From an uncultured Spirochaetia bacterium (lineage in GTDB: Bacteria; Spirochaetota; Spirochaetia; SZUA-6; Bin103), in NCBI GenBank assembly GCA_958296075.1, contig CATQHW010000002.1, forward strand, positions 682,001 to 746,000: 64,000 nt of DNA, written 5' to 3'. Under the pieces are notes generated by a model that made no database searches, was not told the origin of the DNA, and worked only from the letters and a program-made list of their open reading frames with translations. Positions 1 through 9,064 of this stretch are shown piece after piece (the stretch's first letter is position 1; every line of letters starts with the position of its first letter). A program made the position numbers and the translations under genes.

Positions 1-1788
1 GACGGTGGCGATGTCGCGGTGCTCCCGTACCACCACGCGCGCCAGTCCCTCGCAGAACATGCGTGACTGGTCGTAGATGTAGCCGCCTGCCAGCGGCACG
101 TAGACGTGCATGCCCGACTTGCCGGAGGTTTTCAGGTAGCCGGCAACGTCGATCCCGCGCAGCACCTTGGCCAGCGTTCGCGCTACCCGCACCACCTTCC
201 CGAATGACGCCTCCTTGGCGTCCAGGTCGATGACCGCCCAGTCCGGCGCGTCCAGATCGGCGATGCTGGAGAGCCACGGGTGGAAGTCGATGCTGCCGAG
301 GTTGACCAGGTACAGCAGCGTTTCGCGGTCGCCGCATACCACGTAATGCGACCCCCGGCCGTCGCGCGACACGTCCACGGTCGGCACCCACGAAGGCAGG
401 TGCGGCACCTGCTTCTGGTAGAACCCTTCGCCGTCGACGCCGTCGGGATAGCGCAGCAGGTGGGCCGGACGCGACTGCAGATAAGGGAGCAGCCATTCGG
501 CGACCGTCAGGTAGTAGTCGACCAGGTCGCCCTTGGTGCGGCCGCCGGCCGGCCAGTAGACTTTGTCCAGGTTGCCGAGTTGCACGCGGGCGGTGTCCCC
601 GGCCGGCGACGGCTGCCGGCGCAGCGCCTCTTCGATTGGCAGTTCGGCGGCGCCGTCGGCCGCCGCGATCGGCACGCGCGCCCAGGCGTCGTGCGCGCCG
701 GGCCGATACCGGGAGTCGGCGCGCTTGGCCACCAGCGCCTGCAGGCCGGCGGCCGATGCGGCGGCGGCCAGGGACTGGCCGTCGGCGGCGACGTGATCGA
801 CGTACAGCACGCCGCCGCCGGCCGGCAGGAGAGAACGGAGCAGCGCCTTGCGCTCGCTCAACGGCAGGCCGCGCACGTCCCACTCCTCGTAGTAGAGGAG
901 ATCGAACGCATAGAACGCGACCGGGGCGCCGCCGGCGTGCGCGGCCGGACGGTCGAGCTCGGCGCGCGACGGCCGACCGCGGCGGTCGACCGCCACCAGA
1001 ACGCCGTCGATCACCGCGTGCTCCGCGCGCAGCCGGCCCAGGGCGGCGAGGACCGCCTCGAATCGCGGCGCAGCCCCGGCACCGGCCGCCGGGGGGTGCA
1101 GATCGGCTTGTTCCCCGCGGCAGACCGCCAGCGTGCGCCGGCCGGCGAACTCCATCTCGAACAGCCACTGCGCATCGGAGAACGGCGCCCGGTCGCCGGC
1201 GGCGCGCATCGGCCGCGGCCGGCGCGGCACGGGCGCCCGGCGGGCGCCGCGCAGGTCGACGGCGGGGACCGGTTCGTCCGGGCCGCGCGCGTAGCGGTCG
1301 CGCGCCTTGAACAGCAGCCAGTCGTCGCCGGCGGTGCGCACCAGATGCCACTCGCCGCGCAACCGCCGGCCTTGCAGCGTGAGCTTGATCTCCCCGGCGG
1401 CCAGCGCCGCCGCCGTGCTCGGCGCGCGCCGTATCCGGTAGGCGCCGTGGTCCCAGATATCCATGGTGCCGCCGCCGTACTGGCCCTTGGGGATCACGCC
1501 CTGGAAGTCGAGGTACGGCAGCGGATGGTCTTCGGTGTGGACGGCCAGCCGCTTCTGGTCCGGGTCGTAGGAAAAGCCGCGCGGGACGGCGAAGCAGAGC
1601 AGTATGCCGTCCATCTCCAGGCGCAGGTCGTAGTGGAGCCGCCGCGCCTGGTGGCGGTGGACGACGAAGCGGAGCTCGGCGGCGGCGCCATCCGCGCCGG
1701 CGGCCGGCTCCGGCGTGCGGCTGAAGTCGCGCTTGGCGCGGTACCGGTCGAGCGCCGATCGGCCCGATGGCTCGGCGGGGCCGCTCAT
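1..1788 (-). CDS. ligD: LigD-type NHEJ protein, PE-Lig-Pol order, ligase domain degenerate (3' end outside window)
   Basis: Multidomain bacterial non-homologous end-joining protein. From the ATG at 1788 the order is: 3'-phosphoesterase domain (about residues 40-120; HRHQARRLHYDLRLE and HTEDHPLPYLDF seen), adenylyltransferase/ligase domain (about 205-375), then an archaeo-eukaryotic-primase-type polymerase domain from about residue 400 (LGNLDKVYWP, VIDLDAKE with the DxD metal site, TSGKSGMHVYVPL). The gene runs off the window start inside the polymerase domain. The ligase fold is recognisable (YAFDLLYYEEWDVRGLPL; LVAKR) but key residues are gone. The motif I position reads EMEFAGRR (E213) where the family has the AMP-accepting lysine in ExKxDGxR. 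Motif III reads DGV (V263) instead of DGE. Motif V reads WARVP instead of WxKxK. I infer end-cleaning and gap-filling without self-ligation. No Ku gene is in the window. Its start overlaps the stop of the upstream small ORF by 4 bases. Confidence 0.88.
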   Translation of the reverse strand, partial: MSGPAEPSGRSALDRYRAKRDFSRTPEPAAGADGAAAELRFVVHRHQARRLHYDLRLEMDGILLCFAVPRGFSYDPDQKRLAVHTEDHPLPYLDFQGVIPKGQYGGGTMDIWDHGAYRIRRAPSTAAALAAGEIKLTLQGRRLRGEWHLVRTAGDDWLLFKARDRYARGPDEPVPAVDLRGARRAPVPRRPRPMRAAGDRAPFSDAQWLFEMEFAGRRTLAVCRGEQADLHPPAAGAGAAPRFEAVLAALGRLRAEHAVIDGVLVAVDRRGRPSRAELDRPAAHAGGAPVAFYAFDLLYYEEWDVRGLPLSERKALLRSLLPAGGGVLYVDHVAADGQSLAAAASAAGLQALVAKRADSRYRPGAHDAWARVPIAAADGAAELPIEEALRRQPSPAGDTARVQLGNLDKVYWPAGGRTKGDLVDYYLTVAEWLLPYLQSRPAHLLRYPDGVDGEGFYQKQVPHLPSWVPTVDVSRDGRGSHYVVCGDRETLLYLVNLGSIDFHPWLSSIADLDAPDWAVIDLDAKEASFGKVVRVARTLAKVLRGIDVAGYLKTSGKSGMHVYVPLAGGYIYDQSRMFCEGLARVVVREHRDIATV

Positions 1789-2096
1789 GCCGGCGGCCGG
1801 TCGGCCGCGCGCGCCCGATCGGCCGCCGTGGTGCGCAGCTTGGCGCCCAGCCGGCGAACGATCAGGTCGGCCAGCCCGGCCGCCGCCCGCGCGACGTCGC
1901 GGTCGCCGGCGGCCATGGCGAGCCACCGCCGCGCCTGCGCCTCGTCCACGTCGAGGCGGTAGAGCGCCGCGATCAGGCGGGCGCGGTCGGTGCGGAGCAG
2001 CCCGGCCAGCCGGCGCTGGAGGGCCGGGCCGCCGCCCTGCGCGGCCAGCCCCTGCAGGTCGGCCGCGCCGTCAGCGCGAGCCGGCGGGCAGGCCAT
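1785..2096 (-). CDS. Small hypothetical protein (103 aa) coupled to ligD
   Basis: Unrecognised 103-residue, Ala/Arg/Leu-rich, probably helical protein (for example LYRLDVDEAQARRWLAMAAGD). Its stop overlaps the ligD start by 4 bases, and the ATG at 2096 lies 26 bases inside the upstream lipoprotein gene, so all three would be co-transcribed. The long overlap makes a later GTG/TTG start possible. No membrane segment or signal peptide is seen. It could instead be a chance ORF in GC-rich DNA, but its placement exactly between two real genes favours coding. Confidence 0.5.
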   Translation of the reverse strand: MACPPARADGAADLQGLAAQGGGPALQRRLAGLLRTDRARLIAALYRLDVDEAQARRWLAMAAGDRDVARAAAGLADLIVRRLGAKLRTTAADRARAADRPPA

Positions 2097-2949
2097 CGAC
2101 GTGGGCCGCTTCTTCGATCGGCGCGTCGATGGCGAAGCCGCGCGTGAAACGGTCTGTGGTGACCGTCACCACGCCGTGCAGGCGGCCGGTGGCGACGCCG
2201 CCGGCCGCCTGCACGCGCACCTCGACGGCGCCGGAGGCGGTCACCGTGTGTTGCTGGTCGGCCGCGTGCACCACCGCGCCGGCCGCGTCCGGGAAGAACC
2301 AGACCTGCCGCGCGTCTTCCGCGCCGGCCAGTGGGGCGGTGATGACCAACTGCCGATCGCGCCGCTCCACGCGGGCACCGTCGACCGGCCGGGGGATGCG
2401 CGCGCGCCAGCGGTCGAACAGCGACTCCGCGCCGCTAGCGGTCGGTTCGGCCTGCGGCCGGACCCGCAGCGTGAGACGGAGGCTTGCCTCGCCGGGTATG
2501 CACACGTCGGCGCACACCAGCCAGAGCGCGTCGGCGGTCAGCTCGACCCGGCCGCGTCCGGCGTCGGCCGGCGGCGTGATTACGACCGGCAGCAGCACCT
2601 CCCCGGTGTACCCGAAGTTCATCAGGTCGCCGTAGGGCATGCGCGCCGGCGTCGGCCACTGCACGGGCGACACCGTCCAACCGGCCGGCAGGCGCCAGTC
2701 GATGCGGGCGGCCGCTCCCGAATCGCCAGGGTTGCGCCAGTAGGTGTGCCAACCGTCGTCCAGCGTCTGCAGCAGCCCCGCCCAGAACGGACTTCCCGGC
2801 GTGACGGCGGCCGCTTCGCTGACTAGGCGAACGCGGACGTGATCGCCGGCGACTTCGGCGCTGTCGCTGCAGCCGGCGAGCAACGAACCCAGAACCACCG
2901 ACGCCGCCAAGCAGAGCCGCGGTGACGGATCGCCATGCCGCAGCTTCAT
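2071..2949 (-). CDS. Lipoprotein with DsbD-alpha / ScsB-like N-terminal domain
   Basis: 292 aa. It has a signal peptide ending in a lipobox (GSLLAGC), then a domain typical of the periplasmic N-terminal part of DsbD/ScsB thiol-disulfide reductases: WHTYWRNPGDSGAAARIDWRLP, followed by CADVCIPGEASL, which matches the family's C-x3-C-IPG active motif. In DsbD this domain receives electrons from a transmembrane domain and passes them to periplasmic partners. Here no transmembrane electron-transfer domain follows, so the protein is an orphan alpha-like domain tethered as a lipoprotein. It is first in the apparent operon with the 103-aa ORF and ligD, which is an unexpected association. Function beyond a periplasmic redox or copper-stress role is not established. 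Confidence 0.75.
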   Translation of the reverse strand: MKLRHGDPSPRLCLAASVVLGSLLAGCSDSAEVAGDHVRVRLVSEAAAVTPGSPFWAGLLQTLDDGWHTYWRNPGDSGAAARIDWRLPAGWTVSPVQWPTPARMPYGDLMNFGYTGEVLLPVVITPPADAGRGRVELTADALWLVCADVCIPGEASLRLTLRVRPQAEPTASGAESLFDRWRARIPRPVDGARVERRDRQLVITAPLAGAEDARQVWFFPDAAGAVVHAADQQHTVTASGAVEVRVQAAGGVATGRLHGVVTVTTDRFTRGFAIDAPIEEAAHVDGLPAGSR

Positions 2950-3075
2950 GTCGGTTCAGGGATATGGCGTTACGGTTACGATTTCGATCCCCGAGAAGAG
3001 CGTCCCCGAGTAGAGCATTGCCATCGCAACGTCGCGCACGCGGCCACCGCGACACGCATCCGCGATCGCATCAGT

Positions 3076-3093
3076 CCGTGAGCGTTCTCACGG
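3076..3093 (-). terminator. Stem-loop downstream of rpsR
   Basis: A perfect 7-bp stem (CCGTGAG/CTCACGG) with a CGTT loop lies 13 bases past the rpsR stop on the minus strand. There is no clear U-tract after it, so it may be an RNA-stabilising hairpin rather than an intrinsic terminator. Confidence 0.35.
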
Positions 3094-3105
3094 GTGCAGG
3101 ATTCA

Positions 3106-3471
3106 TCAGCCGCCTTCTCCGGGTTTGCCGTGGCGCTTGTAGGGAAGCAGCGCCAGCACCCGCGCCAGCTTGATCTGGCGCGCCAGGCGGCGTTGGTTCT
3201 TGGCGGAGGTCCCGGTCACCCGGCGCGGCAGGATCTTGCCGCTCTGCGTGATGAACCGCTCCAGAATCTCCGGCTTGCGATAGGTGATGTCGAGGTTCCT
3301 GGTCCGGTCGACCTTGCGGCGGTAGTAGGGGCGCCGCCGCCCGCCGGGACCGCCCGGACCGCGGCCGGCGGACTCACCGCCCGCTTCGCGCGGGGTGAAC
3401 TGCCCGGGCGGGCGGTCCGCCGATTCACGCGGCGCCGGGGGCGGGCTGGGGCTGGGAATGGTGTCTGACAA
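3106..3471 (-). CDS. rpsR: 30S ribosomal protein bS18 with extended N-terminus
   Basis: Ribosomal small-subunit protein of the central platform. The conserved core is clear: [55 protein letters not shown] place the start at the TTG at 3471 because an AAGGAGGAG ribosome-binding sequence sits 4-5 bases upstream; a further in-frame TTG at 3492 lies upstream of that site. The resulting 121-aa protein carries about 50 extra Pro/Gly/Arg-rich residues before the core, which is longer than the usual 70-80 aa bS18, and it lacks the zinc cysteines found in some bS18 proteins. It follows prs on the same strand. The usual partners rpsF, ssb and rplI are not adjacent. Confidence 0.93.
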   Translation of the reverse strand: MSDTIPSPSPPPAPRESADRPPGQFTPREAGGESAGRGPGGPGGRRRPYYRRKVDRTRNLDITYRKPEILERFITQSGKILPRRVTGTSAKNQRRLARQIKLARVLALLPYKRHGKPGEGG

Positions 3472-3540
3472 GCGTCTCCTCCTTGGTAGCAATGATGGCG
3501 TAGCGACGCGCGGCGCGGCAACCGGTGTCGAGCGATCCGG

Positions 3541-4506
3541 TCACACCGGGAACAGCAGGTTCTGCTGGCTGAACACCTCGCTCACCGAACGTCGTTCGTG
3601 GATGCGCAGGATGGCGCTGGCCAGCAGCGGCGCGATGGAGATCACCGTGATCAGGCCGCCGGCGCGGCGCTCCTGCGGCACCGGGATCGTATTGGTGACC
3701 AGCACCTCCTCGATCGACGGGCGGGTCAGCAGCTCCGTTGCCTGTCCGATCAGCACCGGGTGGGTGACCGAGATGATGGCCGGCTGCGCGCCGTGCTCCA
3801 TGAGCGTGTCGGCCTGCTGGTGGATCGACCCGGAGGCGATCAGATCGTCGATGATGATCGGTTTTCTGCCCTCGATGTCGCCGACCACCGCTTCCACCTC
3901 CAGCTTGGAGCCGCCCACGCCGTGCCGCCGCTTGTGCATCAGCACCATCGGCAGGCCCAGGATGTCGGTGTACTTCTCCGCGAGCTTGGCCCGGCCGACG
4001 TCCGGGGCGACGATCACCGCGTCGGAAAGGTCGCGCTGCCGCAGGTGGTTGGCCAGCGTGGTGACCGCGGTCAGATGATCCGACACCTTGTTGAAGAAGC
4101 CCTGTATCTGCGGCGCGTGCAGATCAACGGAGACGATGCGGTCGGCGCCCGCGTTGGCCAGCAGGTCGGCGACCAGCCGCGCGCTGAGCGGTTCCCGGCC
4201 GGTCGACTTGTGGTCCTGGCGGCCGTAGCCGTAGTAGGGGACGACGGCGGTGATCTGATCGGCCGACGCGCGGCGCATCGCGTCGACGATGATCAGGAGC
4301 TCCATGAGCGTCTCATTGACTGGGCGGCAGGTCGGTTGCACCAAGTAGATCTCCGCGCCGCGGACGCTTTCTTCGATCTGCACGTGGGTCTCGCTGTCGT
4401 TCAATGACTGGATGCTGATCTGGCCGAGGTCGACGTCCAGTATCTGCGAGATTTCGAGCGCCAGCTCCGGATTGGCGCGACCGGAGAACAGCCGAAGCGT
4501 GTCCAT
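3541..4506 (-). CDS. prs: Ribose-phosphate pyrophosphokinase
   Basis: Makes PRPP from ribose-5-phosphate and ATP for nucleotide, His and Trp synthesis; cytosolic. Seen: N-terminal LRLFSGRANPELA; PYYGYGRQDHKSTGREPLSARLVADLL with the catalytic region; IVSVDLHAPQIQGFF; VVAPDVGRAKLA; and the PRPP-binding loop IIIDDLIASGSI. That loop departs from the usual DDMIDTGGT wording but keeps the two aspartates. The 321-aa length from the ATG at 4506 fits the family, whose proteins begin a few residues before FSG. An in-frame ATG at 4530 would add 8 residues. Neither start has a strong ribosome-binding site. It is followed by rpsR after a 69-base gap. Confidence 0.92.
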   Translation of the reverse strand: MDTLRLFSGRANPELALEISQILDVDLGQISIQSLNDSETHVQIEESVRGAEIYLVQPTCRPVNETLMELLIIVDAMRRASADQITAVVPYYGYGRQDHKSTGREPLSARLVADLLANAGADRIVSVDLHAPQIQGFFNKVSDHLTAVTTLANHLRQRDLSDAVIVAPDVGRAKLAEKYTDILGLPMVLMHKRRHGVGGSKLEVEAVVGDIEGRKPIIIDDLIASGSIHQQADTLMEHGAQPAIISVTHPVLIGQATELLTRPSIEEVLVTNTIPVPQERRAGGLITVISIAPLLASAILRIHERRSVSEVFSQQNLLFPV

Positions 4507-4589
4507 GGAACGGCCGTTGTGTGTTGGCATGTCGCGGGAAGGGGGGACCTTATCCGGTGCGTCGTCGCGTATCAAGCCGCGCGCGTCCG

Positions 4590-5582
4590 CTACGCGCCGG
4601 CCGCCAGCGGCGGCGGCAGGTCCTTCATGGTCGTAAGCCCCGGCGCGGCGGCCACCACCCGCGGGATGGCGTTGACGACGACCGCCGCCGTCCCCAGGTC
4701 GCCGTGCACGCCTCCGCCGATGCGGACCTCCACCGGCGGCACGCCGTCGATCGACACCGCGTCCCATGATTCGCCCAACCCGACCGCGGCGCGGAACTCC
4801 AGCGTGATCACCTGCCGTCCGGCGACCGTTCCGGCGCCCGCCTGGTGGACGCCCGCGACCTGTCCCGCCGCCACCGTCACGTGGCCGGTGTCGATCGCGC
4901 GCGCTGCCATGATCGGTTCGATCGTCTCGGTGAAGCCGTCGAGCGGCCAGCCCATGCCGGCGGCGATCATCCCGGCCGACTCGGTGAGCCCGACGTGGCG
5001 TATCTCCCCGTCCGCCGCGCGCCGGCGAAACTCGGCTTCGTCCAACCCGGCGCCGATCTTGCGCTGAAACGGACCGCGTCGATCGCTCGCGTCCTGCACG
5101 CGGGTGGCGCGGATCGCGCGCACCGCCTGGCACGGGGCGGTCATGAACAGCGGCCACGCGTCCATCACGAAACCGGGGTTGATGCCGGTTCCGAGCAGCG
5201 TAACCCCGGCGCCGACCGCCTGGTCGTGCAGCTCGCCGGCGATCGCGGCGTTGGCGCCGGCCGGAAAGGCGAGTTCCTCGCAGGTCGAAACCACGTCGAC
5301 GCCCGCGCGCAGCAGCGAACGGAGCTGCGGCGCCACCGCCCGCAGACTGGAGCCGGTGGCGTGGACCGCCAGCGCCGGCGCCGCGCCGTCCGGCAGCCGG
5401 TCCCACGAACCGACGATGGCGGCCCCCAGCGGCGCGCCGCCGCCGACCTTCCCCAGGTCGCGCCCGTGCAGAGCGGGGTCGACGTCGATGCCGGCGACCA
5501 CCTGCAGATCGGCGCGGCCGGCTGCCAATCGCGCGATGCGGCAGCCGATCGGCCCGCAGCCGAACTGGACGACGCGGATCAC
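4590..5582 (-). CDS. DapB/diaminopentanoate dehydrogenase-like NAD(P) oxidoreductase
   Basis: 330 aa from a GTG at 5582 that overlaps the upstream gene's stop as GTGA. N-terminal Rossmann motif [16 protein letters not shown]. The layout matches the dihydrodipicolinate-reductase-like family that includes 2,4-diaminopentanoate dehydrogenase: [16 protein letters not shown], followed by a C-terminal mixed domain ending in VVNAIPRVV and MKDLPPP. These enzymes reduce or oxidise amino or imino acids with NAD(P)H. It is the last gene of a four-gene run with two Gfo/Idh proteins and a TIM-barrel isomerase, so a role in catabolism of an amino-sugar or amino-acid derivative is an inference. Confidence 0.78.
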   Translation of the reverse strand: MIRVVQFGCGPIGCRIARLAAGRADLQVVAGIDVDPALHGRDLGKVGGGAPLGAAIVGSWDRLPDGAAPALAVHATGSSLRAVAPQLRSLLRAGVDVVSTCEELAFPAGANAAIAGELHDQAVGAGVTLLGTGINPGFVMDAWPLFMTAPCQAVRAIRATRVQDASDRRGPFQRKIGAGLDEAEFRRRAADGEIRHVGLTESAGMIAAGMGWPLDGFTETIEPIMAARAIDTGHVTVAAGQVAGVHQAGAGTVAGRQVITLEFRAAVGLGESWDAVSIDGVPPVEVRIGGGVHGDLGTAAVVVNAIPRVVAAAPGLTTMKDLPPPLAAGA

Positions 5583-6892
5583 GTGACGCGGCTGCCGGCC
5601 GGCCAGCGTACCAGCCGCTGCGGGTGGACCGGGCCGCCGGTGTCCATGGAGATGTTGCCGGCGATACCGGTGAGGATCGACATCGCCCCGTCGAGGTGCG
5701 ACGCGGCCCGCTGCAACGGGTCCGGCTGCGGGGGGCCGAACAGGTCGGCGGCAAGCTGCGGGTCCGCGCCTCCGTGTCCGCCTTCGGGTTCGGGTATCTC
5801 CACCTCGTACGGCTCCGCGAAGTGGGGGCAGACGCGCAGCTCCCGCTCCCTGGTCACGCCCTCCTGCGACTTGGAACCCTGGGCGTTCACGTAGCTCGAC
5901 TCCCGCACCGTAAGCTCCAGGCGTCCGCGGTCCCCGGTGAGCGCGATCCGCAGCCCCTCCCACGGCGCGTACGCGGTCAGCGAATAGCTCATGATCGCGC
6001 CGGAGTCGTAGCGGACCAGCAAGGCCATCGTGTCCTCGATGCTGATCCCGTCGCCGAAGACGCTCTGGTCGCGGAAGTAGCCGTCTTCGTGTTCGGCCTT
6101 CAGGTACATCTCGGCAAGTGCCTCGCTCCGATCCAGATGCAACGCGAACGGGTCGTCCTTGGCGGCCGCCGATCCGTAGGCGCGGGTGTAGAAGGCAGTG
6201 ACGCCCCGCTCCTCGGCGTTCTCATGCCCGTAGAAGCGCAAGTCGCCCAGCGCCGTCACCATCTGCGGAGCGCTGGCCAGCCAGAAGTTGACCAGATCGA
6301 AGTGGTGCGTGGCCTTGTGCACCAACAGTCCGCCGGAGTTGCGCTTGTCGCGGTGCCAGCGCCGGAAGTAGTCGGCGCCGTGCACCAGGTCCAGCAGCCA
6401 CTCGAAGTGCACGGCGGTGACCGTGCCGATCACCCCGTCCATCAGGAGTTGCCGCACCAGCGACGCGTGCGGGGAGTACCGGTAGTTGAACGTCACCCGC
6501 AGGTTCCTGCCGGTGCGCTCGACCGCGTCCAGGATCTGCTGGCACTTGCCGGCGTCGATCGTCATCGGTTTCTCGGTGATCGCGTCGCAACCCAGCTCCA
6601 GGGCGCGCACGATGTAGCGGTGGTGCGTGCGGTCGATCGAGGTGACGATGACTACGTCCGGTTTGCATTCCGCCACCATGCGTTCGAACGCGTCTGCGCG
6701 GTAGGTCGGTACCGGCGCATGTCCGAACCGCTCCTGCAGGACCCGGTTGGCGTAGTTCATGCGGGTCTGGTTCAGGTCGCAGAAGCCGACCAGCTCCGCC
6801 GTGTCGGCGTAGTCGCCGGCGATCCACTCGTAGAAGGAGCGGGCGCGCCCGCCGGCGCCGACCTGCGCGTAGCGCGTTCGTTGCCGGGTCAT
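5579..6892 (-). CDS. Gfo/Idh/MocA family oxidoreductase (437 aa)
   Basis: N-terminal NAD(P)-binding fold ([16 protein letters not shown]), the family's EKP-type catalytic loop ([17 protein letters not shown]), the [10 protein letters not shown] segment, and the substrate-domain signature [19 protein letters not shown] with a likely active-site histidine pair. Such enzymes oxidise or epimerise sugars, inositols and related polyols. The length is at the long end of the family. Start ATG at 6892 overlaps the upstream isomerase stop by 4 bases, and its own stop overlaps the next GTG by 4 bases, so translation is coupled. The exact substrate cannot be read from sequence. Confidence 0.88.
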   Translation of the reverse strand: MTRQRTRYAQVGAGGRARSFYEWIAGDYADTAELVGFCDLNQTRMNYANRVLQERFGHAPVPTYRADAFERMVAECKPDVVIVTSIDRTHHRYIVRALELGCDAITEKPMTIDAGKCQQILDAVERTGRNLRVTFNYRYSPHASLVRQLLMDGVIGTVTAVHFEWLLDLVHGADYFRRWHRDKRNSGGLLVHKATHHFDLVNFWLASAPQMVTALGDLRFYGHENAEERGVTAFYTRAYGSAAAKDDPFALHLDRSEALAEMYLKAEHEDGYFRDQSVFGDGISIEDTMALLVRYDSGAIMSYSLTAYAPWEGLRIALTGDRGRLELTVRESSYVNAQGSKSQEGVTRERELRVCPHFAEPYEVEIPEPEGGHGGADPQLAADLFGPPQPDPLQRAASHLDGAMSILTGIAGNISMDTGGPVHPQRLVRWPAGSRVT

Positions 6893-7893
6893 TCCTGCTG
6901 GCTGAAGGCGGCGTCGAAGGCGATCGCGGAGGCGGACAGATCGGTGCTGCGCGTAAAGGCGAGAGCCTCCGGCGCGCCCAGTTCGCGGTCCATGCCGGAG
7001 TCCTCCCATTCGATCGAGAGCGGACCCTGGTAGCCGATCGCGTTCAACGCGCGGAACACCCGCTCGAACGGCACGTCGCCCCGTCCGGGCGACACGAAGT
7101 CCCACCCGCGGCGCAGGTTCCCGAACGGCAGGTGCGACGCCAGGGCGCCGTTGCGGCCGTTGTGGGTGCGCTTCGATTCCTTGACGTGCGCGTGGTAGAT
7201 GCGGTCGGCGAAGTCCAGGACGAACTGCTCCGGGTCGACCATCTGCCACACCAGGTGGCTGGGATCGAAGTTGATGCCGAACGCCGGCCGGCGGCCGACC
7301 GCCTCCAGCGTGCGCTGCGTGGTCCAGTAGTCGTAGGCGATCTCCGACGGGTGCACCTCCAGCGCGAAGCGCACCCCTTCCGCGTCGTAGACGTCCAGGA
7401 TCGGGTTCCAGCGGTCGGCGAAGTCCTGGTAACCGTCTTCGATCATGCCTTCCACCGCCGGCGGAAACCCGGCGATCGCGTACCAGATCTTGGAGCCGGT
7501 GAAGCCGGCGACCGTGTCGACCCCGAACGCGGCGGCGGCGCGGGCCGTCTCCTTCATGCGCTCGGCGGCGCGTTGCCGTACCCCTTCGGGATCGCCGTCG
7601 CCCCAGACGTCCGGCGGCAGGATCGCCTGATGGCGGGCGTCGATGGGAAAGTCGCACACGCATTGGCCGACCAGGTGGTTGCTGATCGCGAAGCACCGGA
7701 GCCCGTGCCGGTCGAGCAGATCGCGCTTGGCGGCCACGTACCGGTCATCGGCGAGCGCTTGGTCGACCTCGAAGTGATCGCCCCAGCAGGCCAGCTCCAG
7801 GCCGTCGAAGCCCCACGCCGCCGCCTTGGCAGCCAGTTCCTCCAGCGGCAGGTCGGCCCACTGGCCGGTGAACAGCGTTACGGGTCGTCCCAC
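6889..7893 (-). CDS. Sugar phosphate isomerase/epimerase (xylose-isomerase-like TIM barrel)
   Basis: 334 aa. A GTG start at 7893 follows an AAGGAGG site lying in the end of the upstream gene. AP-endonuclease-2/xylose-isomerase-like barrel with metal-site segments: [38 protein letters not shown] and [13 protein letters not shown], together supplying the usual Glu/Asp/His/Glu metal ligands. Members isomerise or epimerise ketoses, inosose and similar compounds. It is flanked by two Gfo/Idh dehydrogenases with 1-4 base junctions, the common arrangement of polyol or modified-sugar catabolic operons. Confidence 0.87.
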   Translation of the reverse strand: MGRPVTLFTGQWADLPLEELAAKAAAWGFDGLELACWGDHFEVDQALADDRYVAAKRDLLDRHGLRCFAISNHLVGQCVCDFPIDARHQAILPPDVWGDGDPEGVRQRAAERMKETARAAAAFGVDTVAGFTGSKIWYAIAGFPPAVEGMIEDGYQDFADRWNPILDVYDAEGVRFALEVHPSEIAYDYWTTQRTLEAVGRRPAFGINFDPSHLVWQMVDPEQFVLDFADRIYHAHVKESKRTHNGRNGALASHLPFGNLRRGWDFVSPGRGDVPFERVFRALNAIGYQGPLSIEWEDSGMDRELGAPEALAFTRSTDLSASAIAFDAAFSQQE

Positions 7894-7894
7894 G

Positions 7895-9052
7895 TCATGC
7901 CTCCTTCAGCGGGTACCACTTGCGGTCGCTCGCCGAGCTGGCGACGCAGGCGGTGATGAACGCCATGCCGCGCACGCCGTCGTCGACCGTGGGAAAATCG
8001 AGCCCGTCGGGCGGCTCGGCGCCCTGCAGGCGCGCCTGCAGGGTCAGCGCGTAGTTGCGGTACAGGTTGGCGAACGCCTCGATGAATCCCTCCGGATGGC
8101 CCGGCGGCAGCCGCGTGTGGCCCTGCGCGGCTGCGGACAGATCGCCCACGCCGGTGCGCCGCACCTCGCGGTGGCGGTCCGCCCACATGACGATCAGGGT
8201 GTTGGGCTCCTGCTGGTGCCACTCCAGCCCGCCCTGCTCGCCGTAGACGCGGATCGCCAGCGCGTTCTCTTCGCCGGCGCAGACCTGGCTGGCGTACAGG
8301 ACGCCCGTGGCGCCCTGCTGCAGGCGGACCAGCACGTTGCCGTCGTCCTCCAGCCTGCGGCCGGCGACGAAGGTGGTCAGGTCCGCGCACAGCTCGGTGA
8401 TCGACAGTCCGGTCACGTACTCCATCAGGTTCTCGGCGTGGGTGCCTATGTCGCCGATGCAGGAACTGATGCCGGCCTGCGCGGGATCGGTGCGCCAGCC
8501 GGCCTGCTTCTGTCCGGTCGCCTCTTCCAACCGGGCCAGCCATCCTTGCGGATACTCGACCACCACCTTCCGCACCCGGCCGATCGAGCCGTCGCGGACC
8601 AGCCGCCGCGCCTCCTTGACCATGGGATAACCGGTGTAGTTGTGGGTGAGCCCGAACTGCAGCCCGGTGGCGCTGACCAGCTCGCGGAGCGCCAGCGCCT
8701 CGTCCAGGTCGTAGGTCATCGGCTTGTCGCTCATGACGTGAAAGCCGGCCTCCAGCGCCGCCTTGGCGACCGGGAAGTGGACGTTGTTGGGCGTGACGAT
8801 GGAGACGAAGTCCATGCGTTCGCCGGCCGGCAGCCCGGCCTCCGCTTCCATCATCTCCCGGTAAGTGCCGTACACGCGGCCGGCCGGCAGGTAGAGGTCG
8901 GCGCCGGAGGCGCGGGACTTGTCCGGGTCGCTGGAGAACGCCCCGCAGACCAACTCGATATGGCCGTCGAGGGCGGCGGCCATCCGGTGCACGGCGCCGA
9001 TCATGGCGTCGCGACCGCCGCCGACCATGCCCATGCGTATCTTGCGGCTCAT
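7895..9052 (-). CDS. Gfo/Idh/MocA family oxidoreductase (385 aa)
   Basis: First gene of the four-gene sugar oxidoreductase operon, 12 bases after metG. Rossmann start ([18 protein letters not shown]), catalytic loop [17 protein letters not shown], and C-terminal domain with [20 protein letters not shown] and [13 protein letters not shown]. The length and architecture match the family standard of about 340-390 aa. It probably oxidises a sugar or cyclitol feeding the adjacent isomerase; the substrate is not identifiable. It is not a close copy of the second Gfo/Idh downstream (385 versus 437 aa), so the two likely act on different intermediates. Confidence 0.88.
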   Translation of the reverse strand: MSRKIRMGMVGGGRDAMIGAVHRMAAALDGHIELVCGAFSSDPDKSRASGADLYLPAGRVYGTYREMMEAEAGLPAGERMDFVSIVTPNNVHFPVAKAALEAGFHVMSDKPMTYDLDEALALRELVSATGLQFGLTHNYTGYPMVKEARRLVRDGSIGRVRKVVVEYPQGWLARLEEATGQKQAGWRTDPAQAGISSCIGDIGTHAENLMEYVTGLSITELCADLTTFVAGRRLEDDGNVLVRLQQGATGVLYASQVCAGEENALAIRVYGEQGGLEWHQQEPNTLIVMWADRHREVRRTGVGDLSAAAQGHTRLPPGHPEGFIEAFANLYRNYALTLQARLQGAEPPDGLDFPTVDDGVRGMAFITACVASSASDRKWYPLKEA

Positions 9053-9064
9053 GACGGTCCCCGG

